A stretch of 64,000 nt of DNA from Artocarpus heterophyllus (lineage: Eukaryota; Streptophyta; Magnoliopsida; Rosales; Moraceae), in the NCBI GenBank assembly GCA_025403435.1, contig CM046348.1, positions 31,464,147 to 31,528,146 on the forward strand, written 5' to 3'. Each line of letters starts with the position of its first letter. Positions within the stretch are counted from its first letter, which is position 1. The notes beneath the pieces are model-generated. The model saw nothing but the letters and a program-made list of their open reading frames with translations, was not told where the DNA came from and made no database searches. Shown in pieces: positions 23,297-36,018 of the stretch. The translations under genes were made by a program, and so were the position numbers.

Positions 23297-26204
23297 TGTA
23301 ACGCCCCCCTTACGGACGTCACAGATGTCGTTACATTCATACATTACATACTTATTTACTTAATCATTTAGATAAACTTTAAGTACAAAACTTATATGAT
23401 ACTTTAATTGTAAACGTAGTTAAGGAAAACAAAACCAGGATCCATACATACATTTTTTTATAACATTCATTAATTTAATCCATAATTTAATTTCACTTTA
23501 CTTTTGACATAAACCAGCTTTAATAAGATAAATATAACAAATTACTATATCGTATCTCATTAATCACCACATCATTTAAAAGTTATTTGCTCCCACAGTT
23601 CGGCAGGCTGGAATTCGTCAACCAGCAGGCCGGCAGAGGCTCTGCAAATATGGGCTTGAAAACTTTCAAAGTTCGGCAGGCCGAACATTAAAATCGACAT
23701 GCCGACCAATGATGTTCAGTAGGCCGACAGAGCCAAAATCTTTAGAAAAACTTAATTTTTAAAACAAAATTCAACTTTTCATAAAAATACGAAAGATCAA
23801 AATTCTTAAAATGATGAAATAAAATATAAAAACATAGTTTTTGTATTCTTTAAAACTTATCATAAAAATATGTTCAAATAATAAATCATAACTAAAATCA
23901 CAAATTTTTGCTTCATTGGCGTTCTTTCGGTTACAATTCATCGTACTTTGCACACACGTCATTCCATATCCTCCGCCTAGTCCATGACTTTCTAACCCTC
24001 ATCTGCAACATAACATAAACTTGAATAAGGTAAAGCTTAGTAAGTACATATAATCCTCACAACTTTTAAAAAAACGTTTCATAAACATCATCATCATCAT
24101 TATATCATAATAGTGCAATAAGCACATTTTCATAGATACATATCTTTCATTACATTGACCATATTAAAACTTATTCCATTTTATCTTAAGGGCCCAAGTG
24201 TTGCACCATAAACATCATTATAGGCGCGCCTTTATGAGAAGAGAAGGGTAGCTAATCCCAAACCAAACATGACATCATAACTTATCATAACTTTCATCAT
24301 ATATACATAACTTTCATACTTTGAAACATGTCATCATCATATATGCATAACTTTTGAACATTGAAACTTTTCATAAGAAATCTTTAAATAAAATCATCAT
24401 AGAATAAACATCATTAAGAACATAATTTCAAACCTTATAAAAGCATATCATGTTGTAGGTGAGAATATACTTTTCGTAAAAGCTAGCTTACTTAACCTTA
24501 TACGAATTGGTGACGACGTCGCGGTTTCTATGTTTTCATTCCTTTGCGTGTTCATGCCATTTATTCATTTAAAGACACAAACTAAAATTAATACTTACTA
24601 TCATAAAATATAACATTCATTCATATTACATCACATATACATTCATCTCGTACAAACATAATTCATAACATGCATCCTTAAGTATAATCATCAAAAACAT
24701 AAAATCTGCCAACATAATAATAAGGTTGATGAGTAATTTTTTGAAAACATTTTCTAACAATTAAAATACATTTATTTTAATTTTAAAATTCATAATAATA
24801 TCTTATTATCATACATTTCAATATCATAAAATTATTTCATCATCAATAAAATCATTTAAACATATAAAACATTTCATAAAACGAAAGTCCAAAATTAATA
24901 TTGTTAAAAACAGTTTTCTTGACCTAATCTCATAGAAATTTCATAACATATAATACACTCATCAAAATATTACCAAACTTTGCAGTCCATGACATAACAT
25001 ATACATGAACATTCTTACCAAATTTCGTGAAAAATAACATTCATTTATGCCTTGAACAAAAATTACATTTTCATGCATCATAATTAAACAACAATATTTT
25101 ACTGTGAGGGGTAGAGAATAGAAAATTCATAACTTATCATAGAAACATCGAAATAACGTGAAACTTGGAAGAACATTGACATAACACACATATGAACATC
25201 ATATTAAGAATTCAGAACAAAACACAATACCTAGACAAAGATACTGCAAGCGATTTGAGGAGGAGAAATGCTTTTTAGAATTACCGAAAAAAATGAGTCC
25301 TTACCTTAAAAGATTTTCTTTTCAAAATCCTTGAATTCAACCAACAAAAATATCAATTTTTCTTTCAATTACTTTGCAGAGAATTTTTGAGAGAGAGGAG
25401 GAATAGAATTTGTGGAGAAGAGAAGAAGAAGAGATGAATAAGAAACGTCTCAGAATAAATGAGAGGGAAGACGTGAGAGGAAGAGAGAGGGAGATGGGGA
25501 AAAAGAACGTTAAACAAATTTTAACGTAATGTTAATGAGCATAACGTAAAAAGAAATGAGAGTCAAAACTCTTCATTAAGTCAAAAATTTGCTGATTAAA
25601 TGATGAGTAATTGGCGTGGAGAATGGAAAGCAAAGAAGGAAAGTCAAACAAATCATCTCACCACTTACCATGTTTTGCCCTCTAAAAATAGGAAACCATT
25701 TAAAACAATACCAATCAATGCAAAGTCAAACATTGTATTTCCTTAAATGAGGAAATTAATTCATAAATATGCCAATTAATCACCCAATTAACGTAATTAT
25801 TTCAGCCATAAATTTGGAGAGATTTCTACTGACTGTTCGTCAGCTATCATCGGCCTGTCGACTCACCTTATCGGCCTGCCGGTTCCACCAAGTTCGGCCT
25901 GTCGATGGTTTCCATCGGCCTGCCAATCTTTGGCAGACTTTTCGGCCTGCCGAACTGTCCTTAAAATACCATACATTATATCATTCAAGTCATTATTGCA
26001 TCATGATTAAACATACATTAAAATTAACATGAACACTTGAGCATAACGATTCCATGCGGTCGTCACCTGTCTTAGAACTTGAAATAAATAGTTAGTAACA
26101 GTAAAATCATAAGTCATAACATATAACATAAATTATTATTAAATTTCCTCAACATCGCTACTAACTTAACATGATCCGTTACATAAAAATAGGTGGGTGT
26201 TACA
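23297..26204 (-). repeat. 3' LTR of the chromovirus (2,908 bp)
   Basis: On the + strand it runs TGTAACGCCCCCC to GGGTGTTACA. Clusters of CGGCAGGCCGA-type near-palindromes lie near both ends (23598-23730 and 25840-25960). A CT-rich leader (minus strand) lies at 25380-25510. An ACTTACTAAGC branch-like site (24029-24045) and a TTGCAG acceptor (24003-24010) mark a putative intron end. Confidence 0.92.
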
Positions 26205-26217
26205 ATTCTCCCCACCT
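26205..26217 (-). other. polypurine tract of the chromovirus
   Basis: On the minus strand AGGTGGGGAGAAT lies immediately before the 3' LTR, the expected position for priming plus-strand synthesis. Confidence 0.75.
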
Positions 26218-26240
26218 TATAAAAGTTTCATCCTCGAAAC

Positions 26241-26876
26241 TTAGAACAATTGAGGATACTTAGATCTCATGTCATCTTCACGTTCCCATGTAGCTTCTTT
26301 AACTTTATGATTTCGCCATAACACCTTAACCAATAGAATTTCTTTATTTCTCAAGGTCTTGGTTTTCCTGTTGAGTATCTCTACTGGCTTTTCTTCATAG
26401 CTTAAGTCTTCTCGTATCTCGATCACTTGTGCCTCAATCACATGCGTAGGGTCCGGAACATACTTCTTGAGCATGGAGACATGAAACACATCGTGCATTG
26501 CGGACATTCCTGAAGGCAACCTCAGTTGATAAGCTACTTTGCCTATTCGCTTCACAATTTTATAAGGACCGATAAATCTTGGACTTAGCTTGCTTTTCTT
26601 CCCAAACCTCATAACTCTTTTCATTGGTGCAACTTTCAAAAACACATATTCGCCTACGGCAAATTCTAAGGATCTTCTTCTCTTGTCGGCATAACTCTTC
26701 TGACGGCTTTGAGCGGTCTCTATTCTTCTTCTTATCAACTTTATCATCTCAGAAGTTTTGTTAACAAAATAAGTTCTTTCAGCAACAACACTTTCCATCA
26801 ACTTCTTCTCACCAGGTTCGTGCCAACATATAGGCGACCTGCATTTTCGTCCATACAGCGCTTCATAAGGTGCCAT
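26241..26876 (-). pseudogene. chromovirus integrase C-terminal region with chromodomain
   Basis: This open stretch of 211 codons reads MAPYEALYGRKCRSPICW (integrase GPY-adjacent part), LSPRFIGPYKIVKRIGKVAY (GPY/F module) and ends WRNHKVKEATWEREDDMR followed by SKYPQLF. The last segment is the chromodomain-like tail that in plant chromoviruses is thought to guide integration into heterochromatin. An in-frame break at 26877-26936 separates it from the rest of integrase. The end is the natural stop, just before the 3' LTR. Confidence 0.88.
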
Positions 26877-26936
26877 CCCAATTATTGCCTGAAAGCTGTT
26901 GTTCTAAGCAAACTTTGCTAACGACAACATTTTACA

Positions 26937-27620
26937 CTAGCTGGTTTTATAATCAAGAGAACAAGCCCGTAGCATATCTTCTAAAATCAAGTTCGTCCTC
27001 CCTGTTTGGCCGTCTGTCTGAGGATGAAAAGCTGTACTGAAATGTAGCCTGGTTCCCATTGCAGTCTGTATACTCTTCCAAAACTTGGATGTGAACCTGC
27101 CATTACGATCTGAGATGATTGACTTGGGAATCCCATGAAGTCGTACAATCTCCTTGACATTGAGTTCCGCTAACTGTTCCATAGAGTAAGTGATCTTGAT
27201 GGGAATGAAATGCGCCGTCTTAGTCAGTCGATCCACAACTATCCAAATTGCATCATAACCGTTCATAGTTCTGGGCAAACCGGTAATGAAATCCATTGCT
27301 ATATCCTCCCATTTCCATTCCGGTATTTGGATATACTGCAGTTCACCACCAGGACTCTGGTGTTCAGCCTTTACTTGTTGACATGCCATACATTTCTTCG
27401 TATACAAAGCAACATCACGTTTCATTCCAAACCACCAAAAGTTACCCTTTAGATCATTATACATCTTTGTTGCACCTGGATGAATAAAGTAAGGAGTGTT
27501 GTGAATTTCTGCCAAGATCTTTTCGCTTAAGCCACCAACATTAGGAACACATAAGCGGTCCTTGAGGTACAGAGTTTCGTCATCCACAATACAAAACTCT
27601 TGACATTTTTCTTCTTTCAT
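26937..27620 (-). pseudogene. chromovirus integrase, catalytic core
   Basis: It contains the zinc-binding HPGATKMYNDLKGNFWW and CMACQQVK blocks, the first catalytic Asp (AMDFITGLPR) and the second (SDRNGRF). At the third catalytic position the family has QTERT, but this copy reads GQTGRT, so the glutamate of the D-D-E triad is replaced by glycine. The reading stops at 26937. Both changes make the enzyme inactive. The normal role is insertion of the cDNA into host DNA. Confidence 0.88.
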
Positions 27621-27709
27621 TTCTTGCTTATCCTTACAAGACTTACATCTTCATCTTGTTTTCTCCGAATTTCATCATACATCGTCGAAGCAAGAGAGGG
27701 TGTTGGGAG

Positions 27710-28084
27710 CTATCCTGCTATAAGTTTCAAACCGAAGTCTAGAATTTCCTTGCTTAAAGGTGGAGACATTGCTTGCATTGACATCAACGTGGCAACTGAC
27801 TTCCTACTTAAAGCATCAGCCACTCGGTTAGCTTTTCTAGGATGATAAAGGATTTCATAATAGTAATCCTTCACCAACTCTAGCCATCTTTGTTGTCTCA
27901 TGTTCACGTCTCTTTGTGTGAAGAAGTACTTCAGACTTTGATGATCAGTGAAGATCTTGCATTGGACCCCATATAAATAATGCCTCCATATCTTCAACGC
28001 AAAAACGACTGCTGCTAACTCGTGGTCATGAGTAGGATAGTTCTTTTCATAATCCTTCAGTTGTCTTGAAGCATAAGCAATCAC
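27710..28084 (-). pseudogene. chromovirus RNase H domain
   Basis: It reads [49 protein letters not shown] and [11 protein letters not shown], the gypsy-type RNase H that follows RT. A frameshift in a run of A and G near 28085-28095 separates it from the RT; the family reading is continuous. A stop follows at about 27710. Confidence 0.9.
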
Positions 28085-29247
28085 CCTTTCTTTTGCATTA
28101 AAACAGCTCCAAGACCCATCTTGGATGCATCACTATAAATTACGAACCCATCATTTCCTTTAGGGATAGCCAATACTAGAGCCGTTGTTAGCCTCTTCTT
28201 TAGTTCTTGAAAACTCTTCTCGCATGCATCTGTCCATTCATACTTCTTTCCCTCACGAGTCAGGTTCTTGAGTGGAGCTGCTATTTTGGAGAAGTCTTCT
28301 ATAAATCTCCGATGATAACCTGCTAAACCCAAGAAGCTCCTTATTTCACTTGCATTCATCGGTTGCTTCCAGTTGAGAATAGCTTCTACTTTAGCAAGGT
28401 CAACCATAATGCTTTCCTTTGAAATAACATGCCCCAAGAAAGACACTTTGTCAAGCCAAAACTCACACTTGGAGAACTTTACATAAAGCTGGTGTCTTCT
28501 TAAAGTCTCCAGCACAATCCTTAAATGCTCCACATATTCTTCTTGATTCTTTGAATAGACAGGAATATCATCGATAAATACAACAACAAATTTATTGAAG
28601 AAATCCTTGAATACCCGATTCATCAAATCCATAAAAGCAGCAGGTGCATTCGTCAGACTGAAAGGCATAACCACGAATTCATAGTGACCATACCTCGTCC
28701 TGAAGGTAGTCTTGGGAATATCTCCTTCTTTAATCTTCAACTAATGATATCCCGATCGTAGATCAATCTTTGAAAACATAGATGCACCCTTGAGCTGATC
28801 AAATAAATCATCGATTCGAGGGAACGGGTACTTGTTCTTGATTGTCACCTTATTCAGCTCTCTGTAGTCAATGTAGAGTCTCATAGTGCCATCCTTCTTC
28901 TTTACAAACAAGACTGGAGCTCTCCAAGGTGAGTGACTAGGCCTGATGAATCCTTTGTCGAGTAGCTCTTTTAATTGCATGTGAAGCTCCTTTAACTCTA
29001 CCAGGGCCATTCTGTAAGGCGCTTTTGAGATCAGATCGGTGCCAGGAGCGAGCTCAATCTCGAATTCGACTTCTCTTTTTAGCGGTAAACTTGTCAGATC
29101 ATCAGGAAACACATCTGCATATTCATGAACTACAGGTACATCTTCAATTCTTATCTTTTCTTCTTGACTTTTGTCTACAATGCTTGCCAGATAGCCCATG
29201 CAGCCACTTGCTAATAACTTCCTTGCTTTCATTGCGGATAAAAACAT
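28081..29247 (-). pseudogene. chromovirus reverse transcriptase
   Basis: The start carries [10 protein letters not shown] and the fingers motif [20 protein letters not shown], then [11 protein letters not shown] single TAG at 28741-28743 lies where the family has CAG (SGYHQ), a C-to-T type change. Reading then continues with [20 protein letters not shown], the catalytic FIDDIPVYS (family FIDDILVYS) and FLGHVIS. Apart from that one stop the frame is open across about 1,165 bp. Confidence 0.92.
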
Positions 29248-29309
29248 GTGGGGTTTCTTTCTGGATTCGCCAACATAAATGAATTTCTAATCACCTTATG
29301 GATGGAAGA

Positions 29310-29660
29310 TCACCTTTTGTTTCGGCATTCAATAGAAGCATTGTACTTGCTCAAGAAATCCATCCCAAGAATCATATCATAATCATGCATCTCGATCACA
29401 ATGAGGTCGACGAAAAGTTCCCTATCAGAAATCCATAGGGGTACTGTATGCAGACAATGCGTAGATAATATCACTTGCCTAGAGGGTAATGTCGTAGTGG
29501 ATCCCTGTCTCATAGGTTCTAAAGGAACCTCTAACTTTTTAGCAAATGAAATAGATACAAAAGAATGTGTGGCACCCGTATCAAAAAGGACATAAGCATC
29601 ATTTAATAAACTTGTTATCTGACCTAACCTGTGACCACATTGGAGGCTTCAACAGCCACT
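29310..29660 (-). pseudogene. chromovirus aspartic protease
   Basis: The active-site motif FDTGATHSFVS is at about 29555-29585 on the minus strand, followed by VDLIVIEMHDYDMILGMDFL, the second conserved block of gypsy retropepsins. The frame differs from the zinc-knuckle region upstream, so there is a shift between them. A stop follows near 29310, before the RT. Confidence 0.85.
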
Positions 29661-30836
29661 TGTTCTTTCGTCATGGCATATATGCGGGCATTCGTTGGTG
29701 GGGCTTCAATTCTCCCTTGAATGATAAGTGGCCCTTCAAGGGAAGCTTGCATCTGATGGAGCTGGGCTTAAGGAGGAGCTCTCTGAGGGGCATTGGCATT
29801 TATCAGTTTAGGGCAATTCTTGACAAAGTGATCTTCACGCCCACAATTAAAACATTGGTTTGTTCCTAAGCGACATTCCCCTGGATGCTTCTTTTCACAT
29901 TTGGCACATGGTTAAAACCGCCTATTATTGTTGTTGTGCTGACCATCATTATGCCTCTTGTTGTCTTGGCCTTGCTGATTTTGAGGATTGCCCTTCCTCT
30001 TGTTATTCCTCCAATTTTGGTTACTGTTATTGCTGTTGTTGTTGTTGTTGTTCTTGTGTGGAGGGCGGTTCTGGTTATTTGCATTATTGGCTTGTTGGCC
30101 AGACTGAGGCTGGTTCCTTCTTAGCTTGGACAAGTGGAACTCCGCACGTTGGGCCCTCATGACAACCTGCTCTTGAGTGCCTAAGGACCTTAATCAGCCT
30201 TCTAACCCTTTCATTTTCATCCATAACCATTCCTAGACATAGACGGGCTAGTTGGTCAAACTTCGTCACCACATCAGTAACTGACATATCCCCTTGGTGC
30301 AAGCTCTCGAACTCCTCATAATGCTTCATTGTGATGTTCATGTGAAAAAACTTCGTGTTGAACTCATGAACGAAGTCAGCCCATGTCATTTCATCAACAT
30401 TCCTACTCATTTCTATGCCATCCCACCAAATTTTGGCCTCCATGGTGAGACAGTATGATGCACAGAGAACCTTCTCGTTGTCTGTGAAATCCATGAGTCT
30501 TAAGGTGGCTTCAATCGTCGTCAACCATCCCTGTACGACTAACGGGTCCTTTGAACCCTCGAAGTCTGCTGGCTTAACTCTCTTCCATCTGACTAGAAGA
30601 GGTTCTTGATAGGGCGCTCTTAGTTCAGCAGCAGGAACTGGGACTTCATTAACTGGTGGCTGCGGAGGAGGAGGACGCACGTCATTGCCTCGTCGACCTT
30701 CATTCTGGCCATTGGCCCTTAACGTAGCAATTTCTCTTCTTTGTTCCTCCAACTGCCTTTACAGCTCAACGATCATTGTCAGGAGCCTTTCGTTGGTTTG
30801 GGTGCGTGTTTGCATTCTTCTGTGGCCATCCATCAT
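29661..30836 (-). pseudogene. chromovirus gag with zinc knuckle
   Basis: The likely start is at 30836 (minus). A stop at 30759-30761 interrupts it after 25 codons; then the frame is open to about 30170, with RVKPADFEGSKDPLVVQGWL and WADFVHEFNTKFF, typical plant gypsy gag. A frameshift near 30170 leads to an Asn-rich stretch encoded by a GTT/AAC repeat (about 30020-30060). Past a further stop (29912-29914) are CAKCEKKHPGEC and the knuckle CFNCGREDHFVKNC (C-X2-C-X4-H-X4-C, about 29830-29870). The protein would package the RNA. Confidence 0.88.
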
Positions 30837-31031
30837 CAATTTCCTAAAAGAATTAGGAACTTAGAAATAATCTTCTAATTATGAGACAGGTTTTCACTAC
30901 TTGATTATTAATCGTTAAATATCTAGACCTTAATCTTATCATCATACTTGCATCAAAACATCAACTTTAAAACATACTTACTTGGAGGACTTGGATTGAC
31001 GTGTGGCGATATGAATTATAATCGAAAATTT

Positions 31032-31044
31032 GGCTCTGATACCA
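31032..31044 (-). other. primer-binding site of the chromovirus
   Basis: TGGTATCAGAGCC on the minus strand matches the complement of the initiator Met tRNA 3' end, five bases inside the 5' LTR. This is the normal primer site for minus-strand DNA synthesis. Confidence 0.85.
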
Positions 31045-31049
31045 AAGCC

Positions 31050-34028
31050 TATAACGCCCCCCTTTACAGACGTCACAGATGTCGTTACATTCATACATTA
31101 CATACTTATTTACTTAATCATTTAGATAAACTTTAAGTACTAAACTTATATGATACTTTAATTGTAAACGTAGTTAAGGAAAACATAACCAGGATCCATA
31201 CATACATTTTTTTTATAACATTTATTAATTTAATCCATGATTTAATTTCACTTTACTTTTGACATAAACCTACTTTAATAAGATAAATATACCAAATTAC
31301 TATATCGTATCTCATTAATCATCACATCATTTAAAAGCTATTTGCTCCCACAGTTCGGCAGGCTGAACATAATCGGCAGGGTAGAATTCGTCAACCGGCA
31401 GGCCGACAGAGGCTCTGCAAATCTAGGCTTGAAAACTTTCAAAGTTCGGCAGGCTGAACATTTTAAAATCGACATGCCGACTAATGATGTTCGACGGGCC
31501 GACAGAGCCAAAATCTTTAGACAAACTTAATTTTTAAAACAAAATTCAACTTTTCATAAAAATGCGGAAGATCAAAATTCTTAAAATGATGAAATAAAAT
31601 ATAAAAACATAGTTCTTGTATTCTTTAAAACTTATCATAAAAATATGTTCAAATAATAAATCACAACTTAAATCATAAATTTTTGCTTCATTGGCGTTCT
31701 TCCGGTTACAATTCATCGTACTTTGCACACACGTCATTCCATATCCTTCGCCTAGTCCATGATTTTCTTACCCTTATCTGCAACATGACATAAACTTGAA
31801 TAAGCTAAAGCTTAGTAAGTACATATAATCCTCACAACTTAAAAAAAAAACGTTTCATAAACATCATCATCATCATCATTATATCATAATAGTGCAATAA
31901 GCACATTTTCATAGATACATATCTTTCATTACATTGACCATATTAAAACTTATTCCATTTTATCTTAAGGGCCCAAGTGTTGCACCATAAACATCATTAT
32001 AGGCGCGCCGTCATGAGAGGAGAAGGGTAGCTAATCCCAAACCAAATATGACATCATAACTTATCATAACATAACATTGGTGTGCAACACTTATTAGGTG
32101 ATACATATATACATAACTTTCATGCTTTGAAACATGTCATCATCATATATGCATAACTTTTGAACATATAAACTTTTCATAAGAAATCTTTAAATAAAAT
32201 CATAATAGAATAAACATCATTAAGAACATAATTTCAAACCTTATAAAAATATATCATGTTGCAGGTAAGAATGTACTTACCGTAAAAGCTAGCTTACTTA
32301 ACCTTATACGAATTGGTGACGACGCCGCGGTCTCTATGTGCTCGTTCCTTTGCTTGTTGATGCCATTTATTTATTTAAAGACACAAAATAAAATTAATAC
32401 TTACTATCATAAAATATAACATTCATTCATATTACATCACATATACATTCATCTCGTACAAACATAATTCATAACATGCATCCTTAAGTATAATCATCAA
32501 AAACATAAAAGCTGCCAACATAATAATAAGGTTGATGAGTAATCTTTTGAAACATTTTCTAACAATTAAAATACATTTATTTTAATTTTAAAATTCATAC
32601 TAATATCTTATTATCATACATTTCAATATCATAAAATTATTTCATCATCAATAAAATCATTTAAACATATAAAACATTTCATAAAACGAAAGTCCAAAAT
32701 TAACATTGTTAAAACAGTTTTCTTGACCTAATCTCATAGAAATTTCATAACATATAATACACTCATCAAAACATTACCAAACTTTGTAGTCCATGACATA
32801 ACATATACATGAACATTCTTACCAAATTTCGTGAAAAATAACATGCATTTATCCCTTGAACAAAAATTACATTTTCATGCATCATAATTAAACAACAATA
32901 TTTTACTGTGAGGGGTGGAGAATAGAAAATTCATAACTTATCATAGAAACATCGAAATAACATGAAACTTAGAAAAACATTAACATAACACACATATGAA
33001 CATCATATTAAGAATTCAAAACAAAACACAATACCTAGACAAAGATACTGCAGACGATTTGAGGAGGAGAAATGCTTTTCAGAATTACCGAAAAAAATGA
33101 GTCCTTACCTTAAAAGATTTTCTTCTTAAAAGCCTTGAATTCAACCAACGAAAATATCAATTTTTCTTTAATTACTTTGCAGAGAATTTTTGAGAGAGAA
33201 GAGGAATAAAATTCGTGGAGAAGAGAAGAAGAAGAGATGAATAAGAAACGTCTTAGAATAAATGAGAGGGAAGACGTGAGAGGAAGAGAGAGGGAGATGG
33301 GAAAAAAGAACGTTAAACAAATTTTAACGTAATATTAATGAGTATAACGTAAAAAGAAATGAGAGTCAAAACTCTTCATTAAGTCAAAAATTTGCTGATT
33401 AAATGATGAGTAATTGGCGTGAGGAATGGAAAGCAAAGAGGGAAAGTCAAACAAATCATCTCATCACTTACCATGTTTTGCCCTTTAAAAATAGGAAACC
33501 ATTTAAAATAATACCAATCAATGCAAAGTCAAACATTTTATTTCCTTAAATGAGGAAATTAATCCATAAATATGCCAATTAATCACCCAATTAACGTAAT
33601 TATCTCACCCATAAATTTAGAGAGATTTCTGCTGACTGCTCATCAGTTATCATCGGCCTGCCGACTCACCTCATCGGCCTGCCGGTTTCACCAAGTTCGG
33701 CCTGCCGATGGTTTCTATCGGCCTGTTGATCTTTGGCAGACTTTTCGGCCTGCCGAACTTGAAAGTCCAGCCTGCCAAATTGTCCTTAAAATACCATACA
33801 TTATATCATTCAAGACATTATTGCATCACGATTAAACATACATTAAAATTAATATAAAACTTGAGCACAACGATTCCATGCGGTCGTCACCTGTCATAGA
33901 ACTTGAAATAAATAGTTAGTAACATTAAAATCATAAATTATAACATATAACATAAATTATTATTAAATTTCCTCAACATTGCTACTAACTTAACATGATC
34001 CGTTACATAAAAATAAGTGGGTGTTACA
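31050..34028 (-). repeat. 5' LTR of the chromovirus (2,979 bp)
   Basis: It matches 23297-26204 throughout. The inner end has TATAACG in place of TGTAACG. It carries extra CGGCAGG-type copies: AATCGGCAGGGTAG near 31370 and TTGAAAGTCCAGCCTGCC near 33760. An additional short insert near 32075-32100 also separates it from the other LTR. Confidence 0.92.
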
Positions 34029-35075
34029 ATGTGTCTTACCCCACAGGAAATTCATAATTGGCTTAAGGATAAATTCCGTCTTACCTTCCCAATTCTTTTT
34101 ATCTTATGTTCCATTATCACACCATTAAAAAACTTACTATTTAAAGACAATATACCATTCGGTTACACCTATGCATCCAAATGGTTAAGCACTCCAGTCT
34201 TCCAATTACAGGATAATACATATTGTAACGTCCTGAAATTTATTTAATGTTAATGTAATGTAAATGATGAATTAGTGTGCCATAATTAACGTTTTAACAT
34301 TTATTAGACTATTTGGTTGGATTTTTGAAATTTTGGTTGTTTTGTTAAATTGATGTGTTCAAAAGATTTCTTATTGATTTAAAATGATGTTTTGAGTTTT
34401 AAAACACCACAATTTGTAAAATGTTAAAAATACTCCGTTTTGCAAAACCGTGGGCGGCACATGGTTTTCGCACAATAAAATCGTCCACCGATTTTCTCTA
34501 TTTATTTCCTTCCTTCCTCTCTCTCTCCTCACTCTCCCGCAACACCTTTCTCTCTCTTCTCTCTCTCTCTCGGCAGCCCCCTCTCTCTCTCAATCTCTTT
34601 CAAAAATTTTTGAAAGCACATTCGAATCCAAGCTTCGGAACAGCAAGGAGGAAGCTCGGGGACGTGATTTGGCAACCGAGAACGCGGATTGAAGCTTCGA
34701 TTCGAGGTTAGATTCGAAATTTCTAAACTTTTTACAAAATTTTCAATTTTGTGTGTTTTTGAAATCTAAGTTTGTTTAAGCTTAGAAAACCTTGGATTTG
34801 TGTTAAATGAACTTAGAACAACTAGAATCTAAGTTTAGATTGAAGAAAAACGGATTGGATTCAAGATTTTTCATTTTTCTCCTATTTTTCTCATTTTTGG
34901 ATTTTTGAGGATTTTGAGTTTAAATGTTGTTTAAATGGTTCCAAACATGTTCTAGAATGTTTTTCTATCAACTATAGTTGTTTTTCATGCCTGGGATTTG
35001 AGAAAAACAGGTTAGAAACAAGATTTGGATTTTGGGGATCGAGAAACCCGTGGCTGGGATTTCTGGGTTTTCCCA

Positions 35076-35246
35076 GTTCGGCAGGCCGAAGTTCATGTTC
35101 GGCAGGCCGGAGTGATGATCGGCAGGCCGGTGTTCTTCCGACCGGTAGGCCGAATCTGGGGAAATGTTCGGCAGGCCGAACCTTGCTTCCGGCAGGCCGA
35201 ACTGTGCAGTTCGGCAGGCCGAAGCAGGGCGTCCGGCAGGCCGACC
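35076..35246 (+). repeat. array of eight CGGCAGGCC palindromic sites
   Basis: Copies of CGGCAGGCC (one CGGTAGGCC) start at 35079, 35100, 35120, 35143, 35169, 35190, 35212 and 35234, giving spacings of 21, 20, 23, 26, 21, 22 and 22 bp. The best copies read TTCGGCAGGCCGAA, an inverted repeat with a 2-bp centre. Sequence between copies is not conserved, unlike an ordinary minisatellite. Confidence 0.85.
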
Positions 35247-35495
35247 GAGGCATGGAAAATTTTGTGATTTTTACCCGTTTTCACTATTTTGAACCCTGAT
35301 TTAAATCCCAACCTTATAGGATGATTTTAAAGGTACAAATGGCACACTAGGACATCATGAAATGATTTAGTAACATAGAATGTCTCAAACTAGATATTGA
35401 TCGACTTAGTTTGTATCTAGGATCATTCGTGGTTCCGTGGAGCTAACGTATAGCGGACAGGGATTACGGTGTGGGGTACCGGCACGAGTACTGAG

Positions 35496-36018
35496 GTAGG
35501 ACTTCTATCCTATTTCTTTGGTAGCCTGGTTTTGAAATGATTTGGCTTTGAAAAGGATTTCTATCAAAATGTTTTCAACGGTTGTTTGAAAATAGTTTTA
35601 TCGGTTATATTTTAATATACCGTGATATGAAATGAATTTCATAATAAATGTAATTGACAACACTCGGTAATTGGGTTTTAAATGATAATGATAATAAACA
35701 CATGGGCATGATTCCATATCAGAGATCGGGTGGTGTAGCGATCGACCTTGGGGGTAGGTCCTGAAACCCAGCTGGGCCACTACGGTGGTGATTTCATGGT
35801 TCGCCTAGGAAAAAGGAAAATGGTGTTTTTGGTTATATGAGTAGACCGTTCTATTTCAGAACGGCTCTACTCAAATTATGCATTTATGTATTTATTTATT
35901 AAGTTCTCTTTTGAGTACTCCTAACAATGAACTGTTTCTTCAAATTAAATTATTTATAAAACATAGTCCTACTGAGCCTTTCGCTCACGTTTTATTGTTT
36001 TGAATTTCCCCCATCTAG
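35496..36018 (+). other. putative leader intron in the 2.17-kb solo LTR
   Basis: A GAG|GTAGGA donor-like site at 35496 and a CATCTAG acceptor-like site ending at 36018 enclose AT-rich sequence. CTACTGAGC at about 35970 lies some 42 nt upstream of the acceptor. The arrangement mirrors the other gypsy-type LTRs here. Splicing is inferred. Confidence 0.3.

Larger units (their letters stand above)
23297..34028 (-). mobile_element. Ty3/gypsy chromovirus (Tekay-like), 10.7 kb, nearly complete, minus strand
   Basis: Two long LTRs flank gag, protease, RT, RNase H, integrase and a chromodomain, in that order on the minus strand. The 5-bp TSD ATGTG is exact at 23292-23296 and 34029-34033. A tRNA-iMet-type primer-binding site and a purine tract are in the right places. 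The LTRs start TGTAACACCC on the minus strand. The order of domains and the chromodomain after integrase place it among chromoviruses, most likely the Tekay clade. About 10 differences are seen in the first 250 bp between LTRs, so it is fairly young but already has several stops and frameshifts. Confidence 0.93.

Noticed and set aside
29860..30162. Cys- and Val-rich + strand open frames
   Set aside because: They are the antisense of the Asn-rich gag segment of the minus-strand chromovirus (GTT repeats).
35025..35267. Open frames on both strands across the palindrome array
   Set aside because: They are translations of the repeated CGGCAGGCC sites (VRQAE, RPAE words), open on both strands because of the repeat, with no start context or homology.
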